64,000 bases of DNA. It comes from Photobacterium gaetbulicola Gung47. GTDB taxonomy: Bacteria; Pseudomonadota; Gammaproteobacteria; Enterobacterales; Vibrionaceae. Below, piece by piece: positions 44,243 to 51,817 of the stretch. The translations under genes and the position numbers were made by a program. The DNA lies in NCBI GenBank assembly GCA_000940995.1, contig CP005974.1, positions 3,038,001-3,102,000 of the forward strand. Direction: 5' to 3'. Every line of letters starts with the position of its first letter. Position 1 is the first letter of the stretch. The notes under the pieces are model-generated. The model worked only from the letters and a program-made list of their open reading frames with translations. It did no database searches and was not told the origin of the DNA.

Positions 44243-46978
44243 GTGGGCCATAGAGAGAGTAATAAGTGGATTAAATCGACCTGCCCCTACTGCGGAGTAG
44301 GCTGCGGCATTGAAGCCACAGCAAACCACCACGGGGGACTGGAGGTTCGCGGCGACAGCCAGCACCCTGCCAACTTTGGCAGGTTGTGCTCTAAAGGGCT
44401 GGCCCTCGGGGAAACGGTAGGCATTGAAGGCCGGCTGCTTACGCCGCAAATCAACCAGCAGGATGTAACGTGGGAAGAGGCACTGACAGATGTCGCAACC
44501 CATTTTCGCCAGATCATCGAACATCATGGCAATGACGCCGTGGCCTTCTACGTATCGGGACAGTTACTGACCGAAGACTACTATGTCGCCAACAAACTGA
44601 TGAAAGGGTTCATCGGCAGCGGCAATATCGATACCAACTCCCGGCTCTGTATGTCATCGAGTGTCGCCGGGCACAAACGTGCGTTTGGGGCAGATATTGT
44701 CCCGGGTTGCTATGAAGATCTCGAACAGGCAGACCTGATCGTATTGACCGGTTCGAACCTCGCCTGGTGCCACCCTGTCCTGTTTCAGCGTATCCGTGAC
44801 GCGAAAGCACATAACCAATGCAAAGTCATCGTCATTGATCCGCGCCGCACACCGAGCTGCGATATTGCCGATCTACACCTGCCATTGCTGCCGGGCAGCG
44901 ACATTGCCCTGTTCAATGGCTTGCTGGCCTTTCTCAGTGAAAACAGGGCAATGGACTTTGCCTATATTGACCAAGACACCGAAGGGCTGGATCTGGCCCT
45001 AGCCACCGCCTTCCGGTTTGGCGACATCGAATCGGTACAGGCTGCAACCGGGCTCGACAGGGAGCAGATCCTCGCCTTCTACCAGCTCTTTGCAGCCACC
45101 GAAAAAACTGTCACGGTCTACTCGCAAGGTATCAATCAGTCCACATCGGGCACCAACAAGGTCAACAGTATCCTTAACTGCCACCTGGCTACTGGCCGGA
45201 TCGGCAAACCGGGCAGCACCCCTTTCTCCATCACCGGGCAACCCAATGCCATGGGGGGACGCGAAGTGGGCGGACTGGCCAATATGCTGGCCGCCCATAT
45301 GGACTTCGGTAATCCTGAGCATACCCGGCAAATCAGCGAGTTTTGGCAGACCGACAACCTGGCCCGCACCCCCGGCCTCAAAGCCCTCGACATGTTCAAT
45401 GCCATCGAGAGCGGGAAAATCAAGGCGATTTGGATCATGGCCACCAACCCTGCTGTCAGCCTGCCGGATAACCAGCGGCTCAGTGCCGCTTTGGCCAACT
45501 GCCCCTATGTCGTGGTATCAGATTGCATGGCCGATACCGACACCCTCCGCCATGCCGATGTCGCGTTACCCGCTCAAGGTTGGGGCGAAAAATCCGGTAC
45601 GGTGACCAACTCCGAGCGGCGGATCTCACGCCAGCGACGCCTGCTGCCGTCACCGGGGGAGGCCAAGCCCGACTGGTGGATCATCAGTGAAGTGGCCAAG
45701 AAAATGGGCTTTGGCTATGCCTTCAACTACCAGAGCGAGGCCGATATTTTCCGCGAATATGCCCAGATGACCACCCTGGGCCAAGAGACCTTGACTCCCT
45801 CTTCCTCCGGATCCAGAACCGGCAACCATGGGCAAGACGTACAGGCACTTTCTAGGCCGCTGAACCTCTCGGGTCTTGCCGATCTTACCCCCAAGCAATA
45901 CCATCAGCTGGCCCCACAGCAATGGCCGGTAACACAGTACGACCAACCAACGGCTAGGCTGTTTGGCAATGGTGAATTTGCCACGCCATCGGGCAAAGCC
46001 CAGTTTATTGCCACCGATCACCGGCCAACCGCCGAGCAAACGTCGTCCCGGTATCCGTTGCGGCTCAATACCGGACGAATACGGGATCACTGGCATACCA
46101 TGACCCGCACCGGCTTATCCCCCCGCCTCAGCGAGCACACCAGCGAGCCATACCTAGCCCTGTCAGCACAAGATGCCGAGCGGTTTTCAATCGAGCAGAA
46201 CAAACTCGTCAAAGTCTCCAGTGAACGCGGCTGTATCCTATTGCGGGCACGTATCAGCAAAGAATGCCTCCCGGGCCAGGTATTTGCCCCGTTTCATTGG
46301 AATGACTGCACCACCAGCATGGGCAAAGTCAACGCACTGCTCGCCGGGCATCGCGATCCCCTGTCAGGCCAACCCGAACTCAAGGCCACACCAGTATGCA
46401 TTCATCCCTCCCCCTACCAGAGCGAAGCTCTGTTGATCAGCCAAACCAACCACATCCCGGACTGGCTGAGTCCGCAAGAGCACTGGACATGCCAGCGCAA
46501 TCACACCGGCTATCTGTTCCGGATAACCTCGCAGCGCCAACCCGGGCAGTTACATCGCTACCTGGCAACACACCTTGCAAAGCAGCAAGGCAGGGGGCAG
46601 CAGGTAGTCGATATTGCTGCCCGCACCCAAAGCCGTTATGCCCAGTTCCAAAATAGCCAGCTCCAAGGGGCCTTCATCGTTAGCGATGACTTACACGCTG
46701 GCGATAACGACTACTTGTACACCCTAATTGGCCGATCGATTTCGGACCCACTGGTACAGGCGCTGTTTACGGGCAAGGCCATGCCCGAGCAGCAAGCCGG
46801 ACGTTTGGTTTGTGCTTGCAAGCAAGTTGGAGCCAACACCATAGCGCAAGCGATTCGAGCGAAGTCTTGCGGCTCAGTAAGGGCGATCAGCGAGGCGACT
46901 CAAGCCGGCACCGGGTGCGGGAGCTGCGTATCTGAGCTGCAGATGATGTTGGATGACATCCAGATAAAACAGGCATGA
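44243..46978 (+). CDS. nasA: Assimilatory nitrate reductase catalytic subunit
   Basis: 911 residues. N-terminal [4Fe-4S] domain CPYCGVGCGIE with the fourth Cys in LCSKG; then the bis-MGD molybdenum fold (SRLCMSSSVAGHKRAFG, QGINQSTSGTNKVN, GQPNAMGGREVGG) and a dinucleotide-binding domain. A C-terminal BFD-like [2Fe-2S] domain has CACKQVGANT and GTGCGSCVSELQ. It reduces nitrate to nitrite in the cytoplasm for NirBD. GTG start with AAGGAG eight bases upstream. No separate FAD/NADH subunit (Klebsiella NasC type) is nearby. Confidence 0.95.
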   Translation: MGHRESNKWIKSTCPYCGVGCGIEATANHHGGLEVRGDSQHPANFGRLCSKGLALGETVGIEGRLLTPQINQQDVTWEEALTDVATHFRQIIEHHGNDAVAFYVSGQLLTEDYYVANKLMKGFIGSGNIDTNSRLCMSSSVAGHKRAFGADIVPGCYEDLEQADLIVLTGSNLAWCHPVLFQRIRDAKAHNQCKVIVIDPRRTPSCDIADLHLPLLPGSDIALFNGLLAFLSENRAMDFAYIDQDTEGLDLALATAFRFGDIESVQAATGLDREQILAFYQLFAATEKTVTVYSQGINQSTSGTNKVNSILNCHLATGRIGKPGSTPFSITGQPNAMGGREVGGLANMLAAHMDFGNPEHTRQISEFWQTDNLARTPGLKALDMFNAIESGKIKAIWIMATNPAVSLPDNQRLSAALANCPYVVVSDCMADTDTLRHADVALPAQGWGEKSGTVTNSERRISRQRRLLPSPGEAKPDWWIISEVAKKMGFGYAFNYQSEADIFREYAQMTTLGQETLTPSSSGSRTGNHGQDVQALSRPLNLSGLADLTPKQYHQLAPQQWPVTQYDQPTARLFGNGEFATPSGKAQFIATDHRPTAEQTSSRYPLRLNTGRIRDHWHTMTRTGLSPRLSEHTSEPYLALSAQDAERFSIEQNKLVKVSSERGCILLRARISKECLPGQVFAPFHWNDCTTSMGKVNALLAGHRDPLSGQPELKATPVCIHPSPYQSEALLISQTNHIPDWLSPQEHWTCQRNHTGYLFRITSQRQPGQLHRYLATHLAKQQGRGQQVVDIAARTQSRYAQFQNSQLQGAFIVSDDLHAGDNDYLYTLIGRSISDPLVQALFTGKAMPEQQAGRLVCACKQVGANTIAQAIRAKSCGSVRAISEATQAGTGCGSCVSELQMMLDDIQIKQA

Positions 46979-46980
46979 AC

Positions 46981-47007
46981 GAAAAAGCCCTGTCTGACAA
47001 CAGGGCT
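46981..47007. terminator. Terminator between convergent nasA and DASS genes
   Basis: Stem AGCCCTGT / ACAGGGCT (46986-46993 with 47000-47007), running into TTTTTC on the minus strand. Confidence 0.85.
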
Positions 47008-47037
47008 CTGGCTAATTAAACTTTACTGACACTGGGC

Positions 47038-48450
47038 TTACCACAGACCGATCAGTTTCCACCACGCACCGCCAATCACCATAAAGACGGGGATAACGAC
47101 CAAGGTGAAAAGAAAGCCTATTTTCCACCACTGTTTCAGTGACATATAACCAGCACCGAACAAAATCGGCGCCGGGCCTGACGAATAGTGTGTGGTTGAC
47201 ATATACAGGTTACTGAACATACCCAAGACAATAGCCGCCAGCATCGGCGGCGCACCCGCACCGATCGCGATAGCGAGAAAGGCAGAATACATCGCACTGA
47301 TATGGGCCATTGCACTTGCCATCAGGTAATGGCTGTAGAAGTAAACCAACAGCAAAATAACCAAGGTAACAACCCAGCCCATGCCTGCCATGGAGGCCCC
47401 TACCTGCTCACCAAACCAATTGATAAACCCGAGTGAATTCAGCTGGCCGGCCATCATTACCAGCACCGCAAACCACACAATTGTATGCCAAGCCTCCTTC
47501 TCCTTGAGAATGTCATCCCACTGGATAGTCCCTGTGACAAGCAAAAAGACCAAACCCGCCAGTGCCGTTACCGTCGCATGCAGAGACAACACCGGACCAA
47601 ACACCCACAAGGTCACCATGCCGACGAATGTTGCTGCTATCATCCACTCGGCCTTGCTCATTGCGCCCATCCGTTGGAGTTCATCACGGGCGAGCTGCCG
47701 CATCTCCGGCGTACGCTTTAACTCAGGCGGAAAAAATTGGTACATCAACAAAGGGATCAGTGCCAAGCACACCAAACCTGGCACTACCGCTGCCAGCGCC
47801 CAACCCGCCCAAGAGATCTCCACCCCTTGCTCGGCGGCAAAATTCGCCGCCAGTGGATTTCCGGCCATTGAGGTCAGGAACATGGCACAGGTAATCGCAT
47901 TGCACTGAAAAATACACTGCACCAGAAACGCACCGATTTTATTTTCAGTCCCTTTCTCAGGCGAAGAGTCATACGCCTCTGCCACCGAGCGAAACAACGG
48001 TGAAATAATGCCCCCGCAGCGGGCTGTCGTACTCGGCGTGGCAGGAGCAAACAGCAAATCCGTCAGCACCAGGCCATAGGCGAGGCCCAACGAACTGTGT
48101 CCGAGCTTGCTAATGAATAAGTATCCGACCCGCCGGCCAAACCCGGTTTGGATAAAACCACGCGAGATAAAAAATGCTGCCGCAATCATCCAAATTGTCG
48201 GATGAGAAAAGCCAGACAACGCGGTGCGGATCGGCAACAGCCCGGTCAGCGTTGTAGCCGTAAGCCCAATCATCGCCATCGCGCCCAGAGGCAGCGGTGC
48301 GATGATCAGCCCAAGTACGGTCGCCACAAATATTGTCATCATTTGCCAGGCATCGATACTCAACCCATCGGGCACCGGCATAAACCAAATCGCAGTACTC
48401 AGCACCACCAGCATCACCAGCCGGAGGCGGGAAGATTGCAACCATTGCAT
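47038..48450 (-). CDS. DASS-family anion/sodium symporter (SLC13, CitT type)
   Basis: 470 residues, about twelve membrane segments with two repeats. The N-terminal half contains APLPLGAMAMIGL and LLFAPATPSTTARCGGIISP; the second has VYFYSHYLMASAMAHISAMY and STTHYSSGPAPILFGAG. This resembles CitT/TtdT and plastid dicarboxylate translocators, which exchange citrate, tartrate, succinate or 2-oxoglutarate. The divergent CitA/DcuS-like two-component system strengthens a di- or tricarboxylate substrate. Confidence 0.88.
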   Translation of the reverse strand: MQWLQSSRLRLVMLVVLSTAIWFMPVPDGLSIDAWQMMTIFVATVLGLIIAPLPLGAMAMIGLTATTLTGLLPIRTALSGFSHPTIWMIAAAFFISRGFIQTGFGRRVGYLFISKLGHSSLGLAYGLVLTDLLFAPATPSTTARCGGIISPLFRSVAEAYDSSPEKGTENKIGAFLVQCIFQCNAITCAMFLTSMAGNPLAANFAAEQGVEISWAGWALAAVVPGLVCLALIPLLMYQFFPPELKRTPEMRQLARDELQRMGAMSKAEWMIAATFVGMVTLWVFGPVLSLHATVTALAGLVFLLVTGTIQWDDILKEKEAWHTIVWFAVLVMMAGQLNSLGFINWFGEQVGASMAGMGWVVTLVILLLVYFYSHYLMASAMAHISAMYSAFLAIAIGAGAPPMLAAIVLGMFSNLYMSTTHYSSGPAPILFGAGYMSLKQWWKIGFLFTLVVIPVFMVIGGAWWKLIGLW

Positions 48451-48741
48451 CGTAAATTACTCCATAGAAAAAAATCTACGCCCGAATCTACCCCGCCCGA
48501 CAACAAAAAAATTGTGTTAGGTCAGTTTCTTGGAAATCCAGCCTGAGGCGATAACAGAACTTCCGCGCCCTTCATCTTCTGCTGCAATGCTCATTGAGAA
48601 AAGAATAATTAAGGCTGTTAACATCATAAAAACAATAATAAAACCCATAAAAACCAGAGTGTGAGCCAAGTATTAGTTCCATCACATTTGCGCTGCGTGA
48701 TCTTCCCCGTTCACGTAACCTGTCGCCCACAGGGAGGTAAC

Positions 48742-50316
48742 GTGTCTTTCAACAAACAAATTATGATCTGCCTGCTGCTGGTATTGGCAGCGCAGGCGCT
48801 GGTCTGGTGGTGGCTCGTCACCCCGAAGGCCATGGTGGTACTCAGGCAGGAAGTAGCAGCACGTGCTATGGTCCAGTCGCGACAAATCGCCGAATTACGC
48901 CTGTTACAGCGCAGCGTGGAAGCGGGGGATACCGAGGCCGTGGGAGAACTGGTTGACGATCTCTACGCCCATAGTGATGCCGACTTTATTGTGATCGGCG
49001 ATAAGCATGGCATACGCATGGCACACCCCATCGCCGACCGCATTGGCTTGCCGATTATGGGCGGCGATATCGATGCCGCGCTGACCTCGGGGGCGCACTA
49101 TTTGTCAGAGGGGGTGGGCTCTCTGGGCCGCTCACTCCGCTACATCACCCCGATCAAAAACACCCACGGTGAGATCATCGGAATGATCAAGGTCGGTTAC
49201 CTCATCGATACCCTCAGCCACTGGAAACGACTCTACTGGGCTCCGATCTGGATAGCGGTGATCACCACCATTGCCTTTTCAGCGATCCTCACCTGGCTCA
49301 TTTCGCAATGGATCCGCCGCGGAATGCAAGGGATGGAACCGCAAGAGCTACTGCAGATGCTCGACTTGAAGCGAGGGATCCTCAATGCGACCCACGAAGG
49401 GATCATCGCTCTCGATCATCAAAATCACATCCTAGAGTGCAACCACAACGCACGGCGCTGGCTGGGCCTGAAAGACACTGCGCTTCTCGGACAGCCGGTA
49501 GGCCGCATTTTTTCCAGCGAAGGATTCTGCGATGCTCACCGAGGCAGTGTTGCCGACCAGATGGCCCAATTCAACGGCCATGCCGTTATCGCCAGCCGGG
49601 TATCACTCGCCGCCACCAACGGCGGCTGCGTGATCAGCTTCCGCCGCCGTGATGAAATGAGCCTGCTTACCGAGCAACTGAGCCAGATCCGCCAGCATAC
49701 GGAAAGCCTAAGGATCATGCGCCATGAATACGCCAACAAACTCACCACCATCGGCGGCCTGCTTCAGCTGGGGAAAAGTGACACGGCCCTGAGGCTTATC
49801 AATACCCACTCAGCAGGCCAGCAGCAGTTGATTGACCGCATCACCCAGGTATGCCGACTAGATATGATGGCCGGTCTGCTGATCGGCAAGTGCCATCGTG
49901 CCATGGAGCTCCAGCTCAATTTTAGACTCAGCGACGACAGTTCCATTACCTGCCTTCCTCCGCAGCTTAGCGAGGAGACCCTGTGTGCCATCGTTGGCAA
50001 CCTCATCGACAACAGCTTTGCCGCCTGTAGCATGGGCAATGGAGAGATAGAGCTTGCGATAATAGATGAGGGCCCAGAGTTGATGATCACCATTTGTGAC
50101 AATGGCTGTGGCATCGAGCCGGCTTTGATCGATCGCATCTTCGAACTTGGTGTGACCAGCAAACAGGCTGACGGCCATGGGATCGGCTTGCATCTGGTCA
50201 AGACTCATGTCGAGGAGGCTCAAGGCTATATCGACCTCGACAGCGAGCCAGGGGCAACAACGTTTGCCCTCTATATTCCGTTTCCCCAGCCGACCGAACA
50301 TAAGGATGTACCGTGA
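48742..50316 (+). CDS. CitA/DcuS-type sensor histidine kinase
   Basis: 524 residues. Membrane segment at about 7-25, periplasmic PASp/sCache domain to about 172 (DDLYAHSDADFIVIGD), second membrane segment near 178-198, a cytoplasmic PAS (LKRGILNATHEGIIALD), an SpoOB-like phosphoacceptor helix with His in MRHEYANKLTTIGGLL, and an ATPase domain with NLIDNSFAA and DNGCGI. It senses carboxylates from outside the cell. The longest frame starts at 48661, but AGGGAGGT sits just before the GTG at 48742. It overlaps the response regulator gene. Confidence 0.92.
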   Translation: MSFNKQIMICLLLVLAAQALVWWWLVTPKAMVVLRQEVAARAMVQSRQIAELRLLQRSVEAGDTEAVGELVDDLYAHSDADFIVIGDKHGIRMAHPIADRIGLPIMGGDIDAALTSGAHYLSEGVGSLGRSLRYITPIKNTHGEIIGMIKVGYLIDTLSHWKRLYWAPIWIAVITTIAFSAILTWLISQWIRRGMQGMEPQELLQMLDLKRGILNATHEGIIALDHQNHILECNHNARRWLGLKDTALLGQPVGRIFSSEGFCDAHRGSVADQMAQFNGHAVIASRVSLAATNGGCVISFRRRDEMSLLTEQLSQIRQHTESLRIMRHEYANKLTTIGGLLQLGKSDTALRLINTHSAGQQQLIDRITQVCRLDMMAGLLIGKCHRAMELQLNFRLSDDSSITCLPPQLSEETLCAIVGNLIDNSFAACSMGNGEIELAIIDEGPELMITICDNGCGIEPALIDRIFELGVTSKQADGHGIGLHLVKTHVEEAQGYIDLDSEPGATTFALYIPFPQPTEHKDVP

Positions 50317-51011
50317 TCAGCGTATTAATCGTCGAAGATGACGTCACCATTGCCGATTTACACAGCCACTTCATCGGCTCACTGGATCACTACCGGGTGG
50401 TGGGGGTTGCCAGTACCGTCAAGCAGGCCTGGGTGATGCAGGAGGCACTGAGTCCCGATCTGATCCTGCTAGACCACTTCCTGCCCGATGGCAAAGGGAT
50501 CAACCTGCTCCGGCAATGGCGCACCCTCGCCCGCATGCCCAATGTCGTTTTTGTCTCTGCGGCCAACGACGGGAAAGTGATCCGCGATGCCTTGTCGCTG
50601 GGGGTGTTTGATTACCTGATCAAGCCGATTAACTACCAGCGCCTCCGTCACAGCCTGGAGCGCTTTCACGCTTATCAGCACTCTCTCACCGGCGAGCAGC
50701 CGATCCAACAAGACCAGCTGGATCAGCTCCTCACCGCAGGCAGTCAACCTCCAGCACGCCTCGCGAATCGTGTTCCGAGCAACGGAGTCGACCCGTATAC
50801 CCTAGATCAAGTCATGGCCTGCTTCCGCTATGCTACCGAAGAGCACAGTGCATCAACCCTGGCAGAACAAACGGGGCTAAGCAAGACAACGGCGCGACGT
50901 TATCTCGACTATGCGGTACGTCAAGGGCGGTTAGAGGCTCACTTGCAGCATGGGAGCGTCGGCCGGCCGATCCGCACCTACCACCGGCCCTACCCATCTC
51001 CGTCATCCTAG
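50313..51011 (+). CDS. CitB/DcuR-type response regulator
   Basis: 232 residues. Receiver domain with VEDD near residue 8, the phosphorylated Asp in LILLDHFLPDGKG and Lys in LIKPINYQRL. The C-terminal helix-turn-helix is STLAEQTGLSKTTARRYLDY. GTG start shares GTGA with the kinase stop. It probably activates the divergent DASS transporter gene; the 210-bp divergent region includes AT-rich stretches but no site I can name. Confidence 0.93.
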   Translation: MISVLIVEDDVTIADLHSHFIGSLDHYRVVGVASTVKQAWVMQEALSPDLILLDHFLPDGKGINLLRQWRTLARMPNVVFVSAANDGKVIRDALSLGVFDYLIKPINYQRLRHSLERFHAYQHSLTGEQPIQQDQLDQLLTAGSQPPARLANRVPSNGVDPYTLDQVMACFRYATEEHSASTLAEQTGLSKTTARRYLDYAVRQGRLEAHLQHGSVGRPIRTYHRPYPSPSS

Positions 51012-51052
51012 GCAGGGTGCTGCTACTCTTGTCTTTGCCGAACGACAGATGC

Positions 51053-51078
51053 AAAAAAGGCTCGCATTTCTGCGAGCC
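51053..51078 (-). terminator. Terminator hairpin of tRNA repeat unit 1
   Basis: GGCTCGCA / TGCGAGCC with a TTTC loop and TTTTTT on the minus strand. Also lies 40 bp after the response regulator gene. Confidence 0.8.
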
Positions 51079-51087
51079 CTTCGAATG

Positions 51088-51140
51088 TGGCGGAGCGCTC
51101 TGGGCATGAAAGGATTTGAATCCTCTATATCGCTAACGCG
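51088..51140 (-). pseudogene. Degenerate tRNA 3' half, repeat unit 1
   Basis: Minus strand ends in CTCCGCCA after an intact-looking T arm (AGGATTCAAATCCT). There is no anticodon arm. The CCGCCACATTC junction is identical to that of the real tRNA-Ser gene at 51353. Confidence 0.6.
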
Positions 51141-51166
51141 AAAAAGCCCAGCATTTCTGCTGGGCT
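51141..51166 (-). terminator. Terminator hairpin of tRNA repeat unit 2
   Basis: AGCCCAGCA / TGCTGGGCT with a TTTC loop and TTTTT on the minus strand. Confidence 0.8.
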
Positions 51167-51176
51167 TATCTGAATG

Positions 51177-51300
51177 TGGCGGAGAGATAGGGATTTACTT
51201 CGCCCTACGGGCCGTTGCTTTACTACGCCTTCGGCTAGCAACGTTGTCTCGCTTCGCTCGGCTGAACCCTGTCTAGGGTTCTTCACCCTATCACATTCTT
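51177..51300 (-). pseudogene. tRNA-Ser 3'-end repeat unit 2 with structured remnant
   Basis: Bases 51177-51196 equal the last 20 bases of tRNA-Ser(TGA), CCA included. The remaining 104 bases do not form a tRNA but contain several short hairpins (GAACCC/GGGTTC at 51272-51289 among them). It resembles a decayed tRNA copy. Confidence 0.6.
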
Positions 51301-51318
51301 TGCCAAGCTATAGATGTA

Positions 51319-51344
51319 AAAAAGCCAGCAATTAAGCTGGCTTT
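51319..51344 (-). terminator. Terminator after tRNA-Ser(TGA)
   Basis: AAAGCCAGC / GCTGGCTTT followed by TTTTTT on the minus strand, eight bases after the tRNA 3' end. Confidence 0.87.
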
Positions 51345-51352
51345 CTTGAATG

Positions 51353-51443
51353 TGGCGGAGAGATAGGGATTTGAACCCTAGATACGCTATTAACGTATGC
51401 CGGTTTTCAAGACCGGTGCTTTCAACCACTCAGCCATCTCTCC
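51353..51443 (-). tRNA. serT: tRNA-Ser (anticodon TGA)
   Basis: 91 bases with encoded CCA. The acceptor GGAGAGA pairs with TCTCTCC, the anticodon loop is CTTGAAA in stem CCGG/CCGG, a long class II variable arm (TACGTTAATAGCGTA) is present, and the T arm reads AGGGTTCAAATCCCT. It reads UCN-type serine codons. Confidence 0.97.
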
Positions 51444-51467
51444 GAATTGTATCACCCTTAAGGATGA

Positions 51468-51555
51468 TGGCGGTGAGGGAGGGATTCGAACCCTCGATAC
51501 GTTGCCGTATACACACTTTCCAGGCGTGCTCCTTCAGCCACTCGGACACCTCACC
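51468..51555 (-). tRNA. tRNA-Ser (anticodon GGA)
   Basis: 88 bases with encoded CCA. Acceptor GGTGAGG pairs with CCTCACC, anticodon loop CTGGAAA, long variable arm TATACGGCAACGTATC, T arm GAGGGTTCGAATCCCTC. It decodes UCC/UCU and lies 24 bases upstream of tRNA-Ser(TGA) in the same transcript. Confidence 0.97.
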
Positions 51556-51817
51556 ACATTGTTGTTTGGACGCCTTGCGTCTCAACGGCGGCTAATGTAA
51601 TCACTTAGCGTATCAGGGTCAAGTGCTTTTACCGAAATCTTTTGCCGACTGGCGAGGATTAGTGCAAATTGTACCAATGTCCAGCAAAGCACTCGTCAGA
51701 TATCCATCAAGTCTGTTATACACTACAATTTAACACTAATTATCAATCTATTATCCCTCAGGCTTATTTACCCCACTATTCTCAGGCGAGCTTGAGTCTC
51801 TGTTTTATTGGAGTGTT

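Noticed and set aside
45018..45605. 195-codon frame overlapping nasA on the same strand
   Set aside because: Ser/Pro/Thr-rich out-of-frame translation of a conserved enzyme with no independent start signal.
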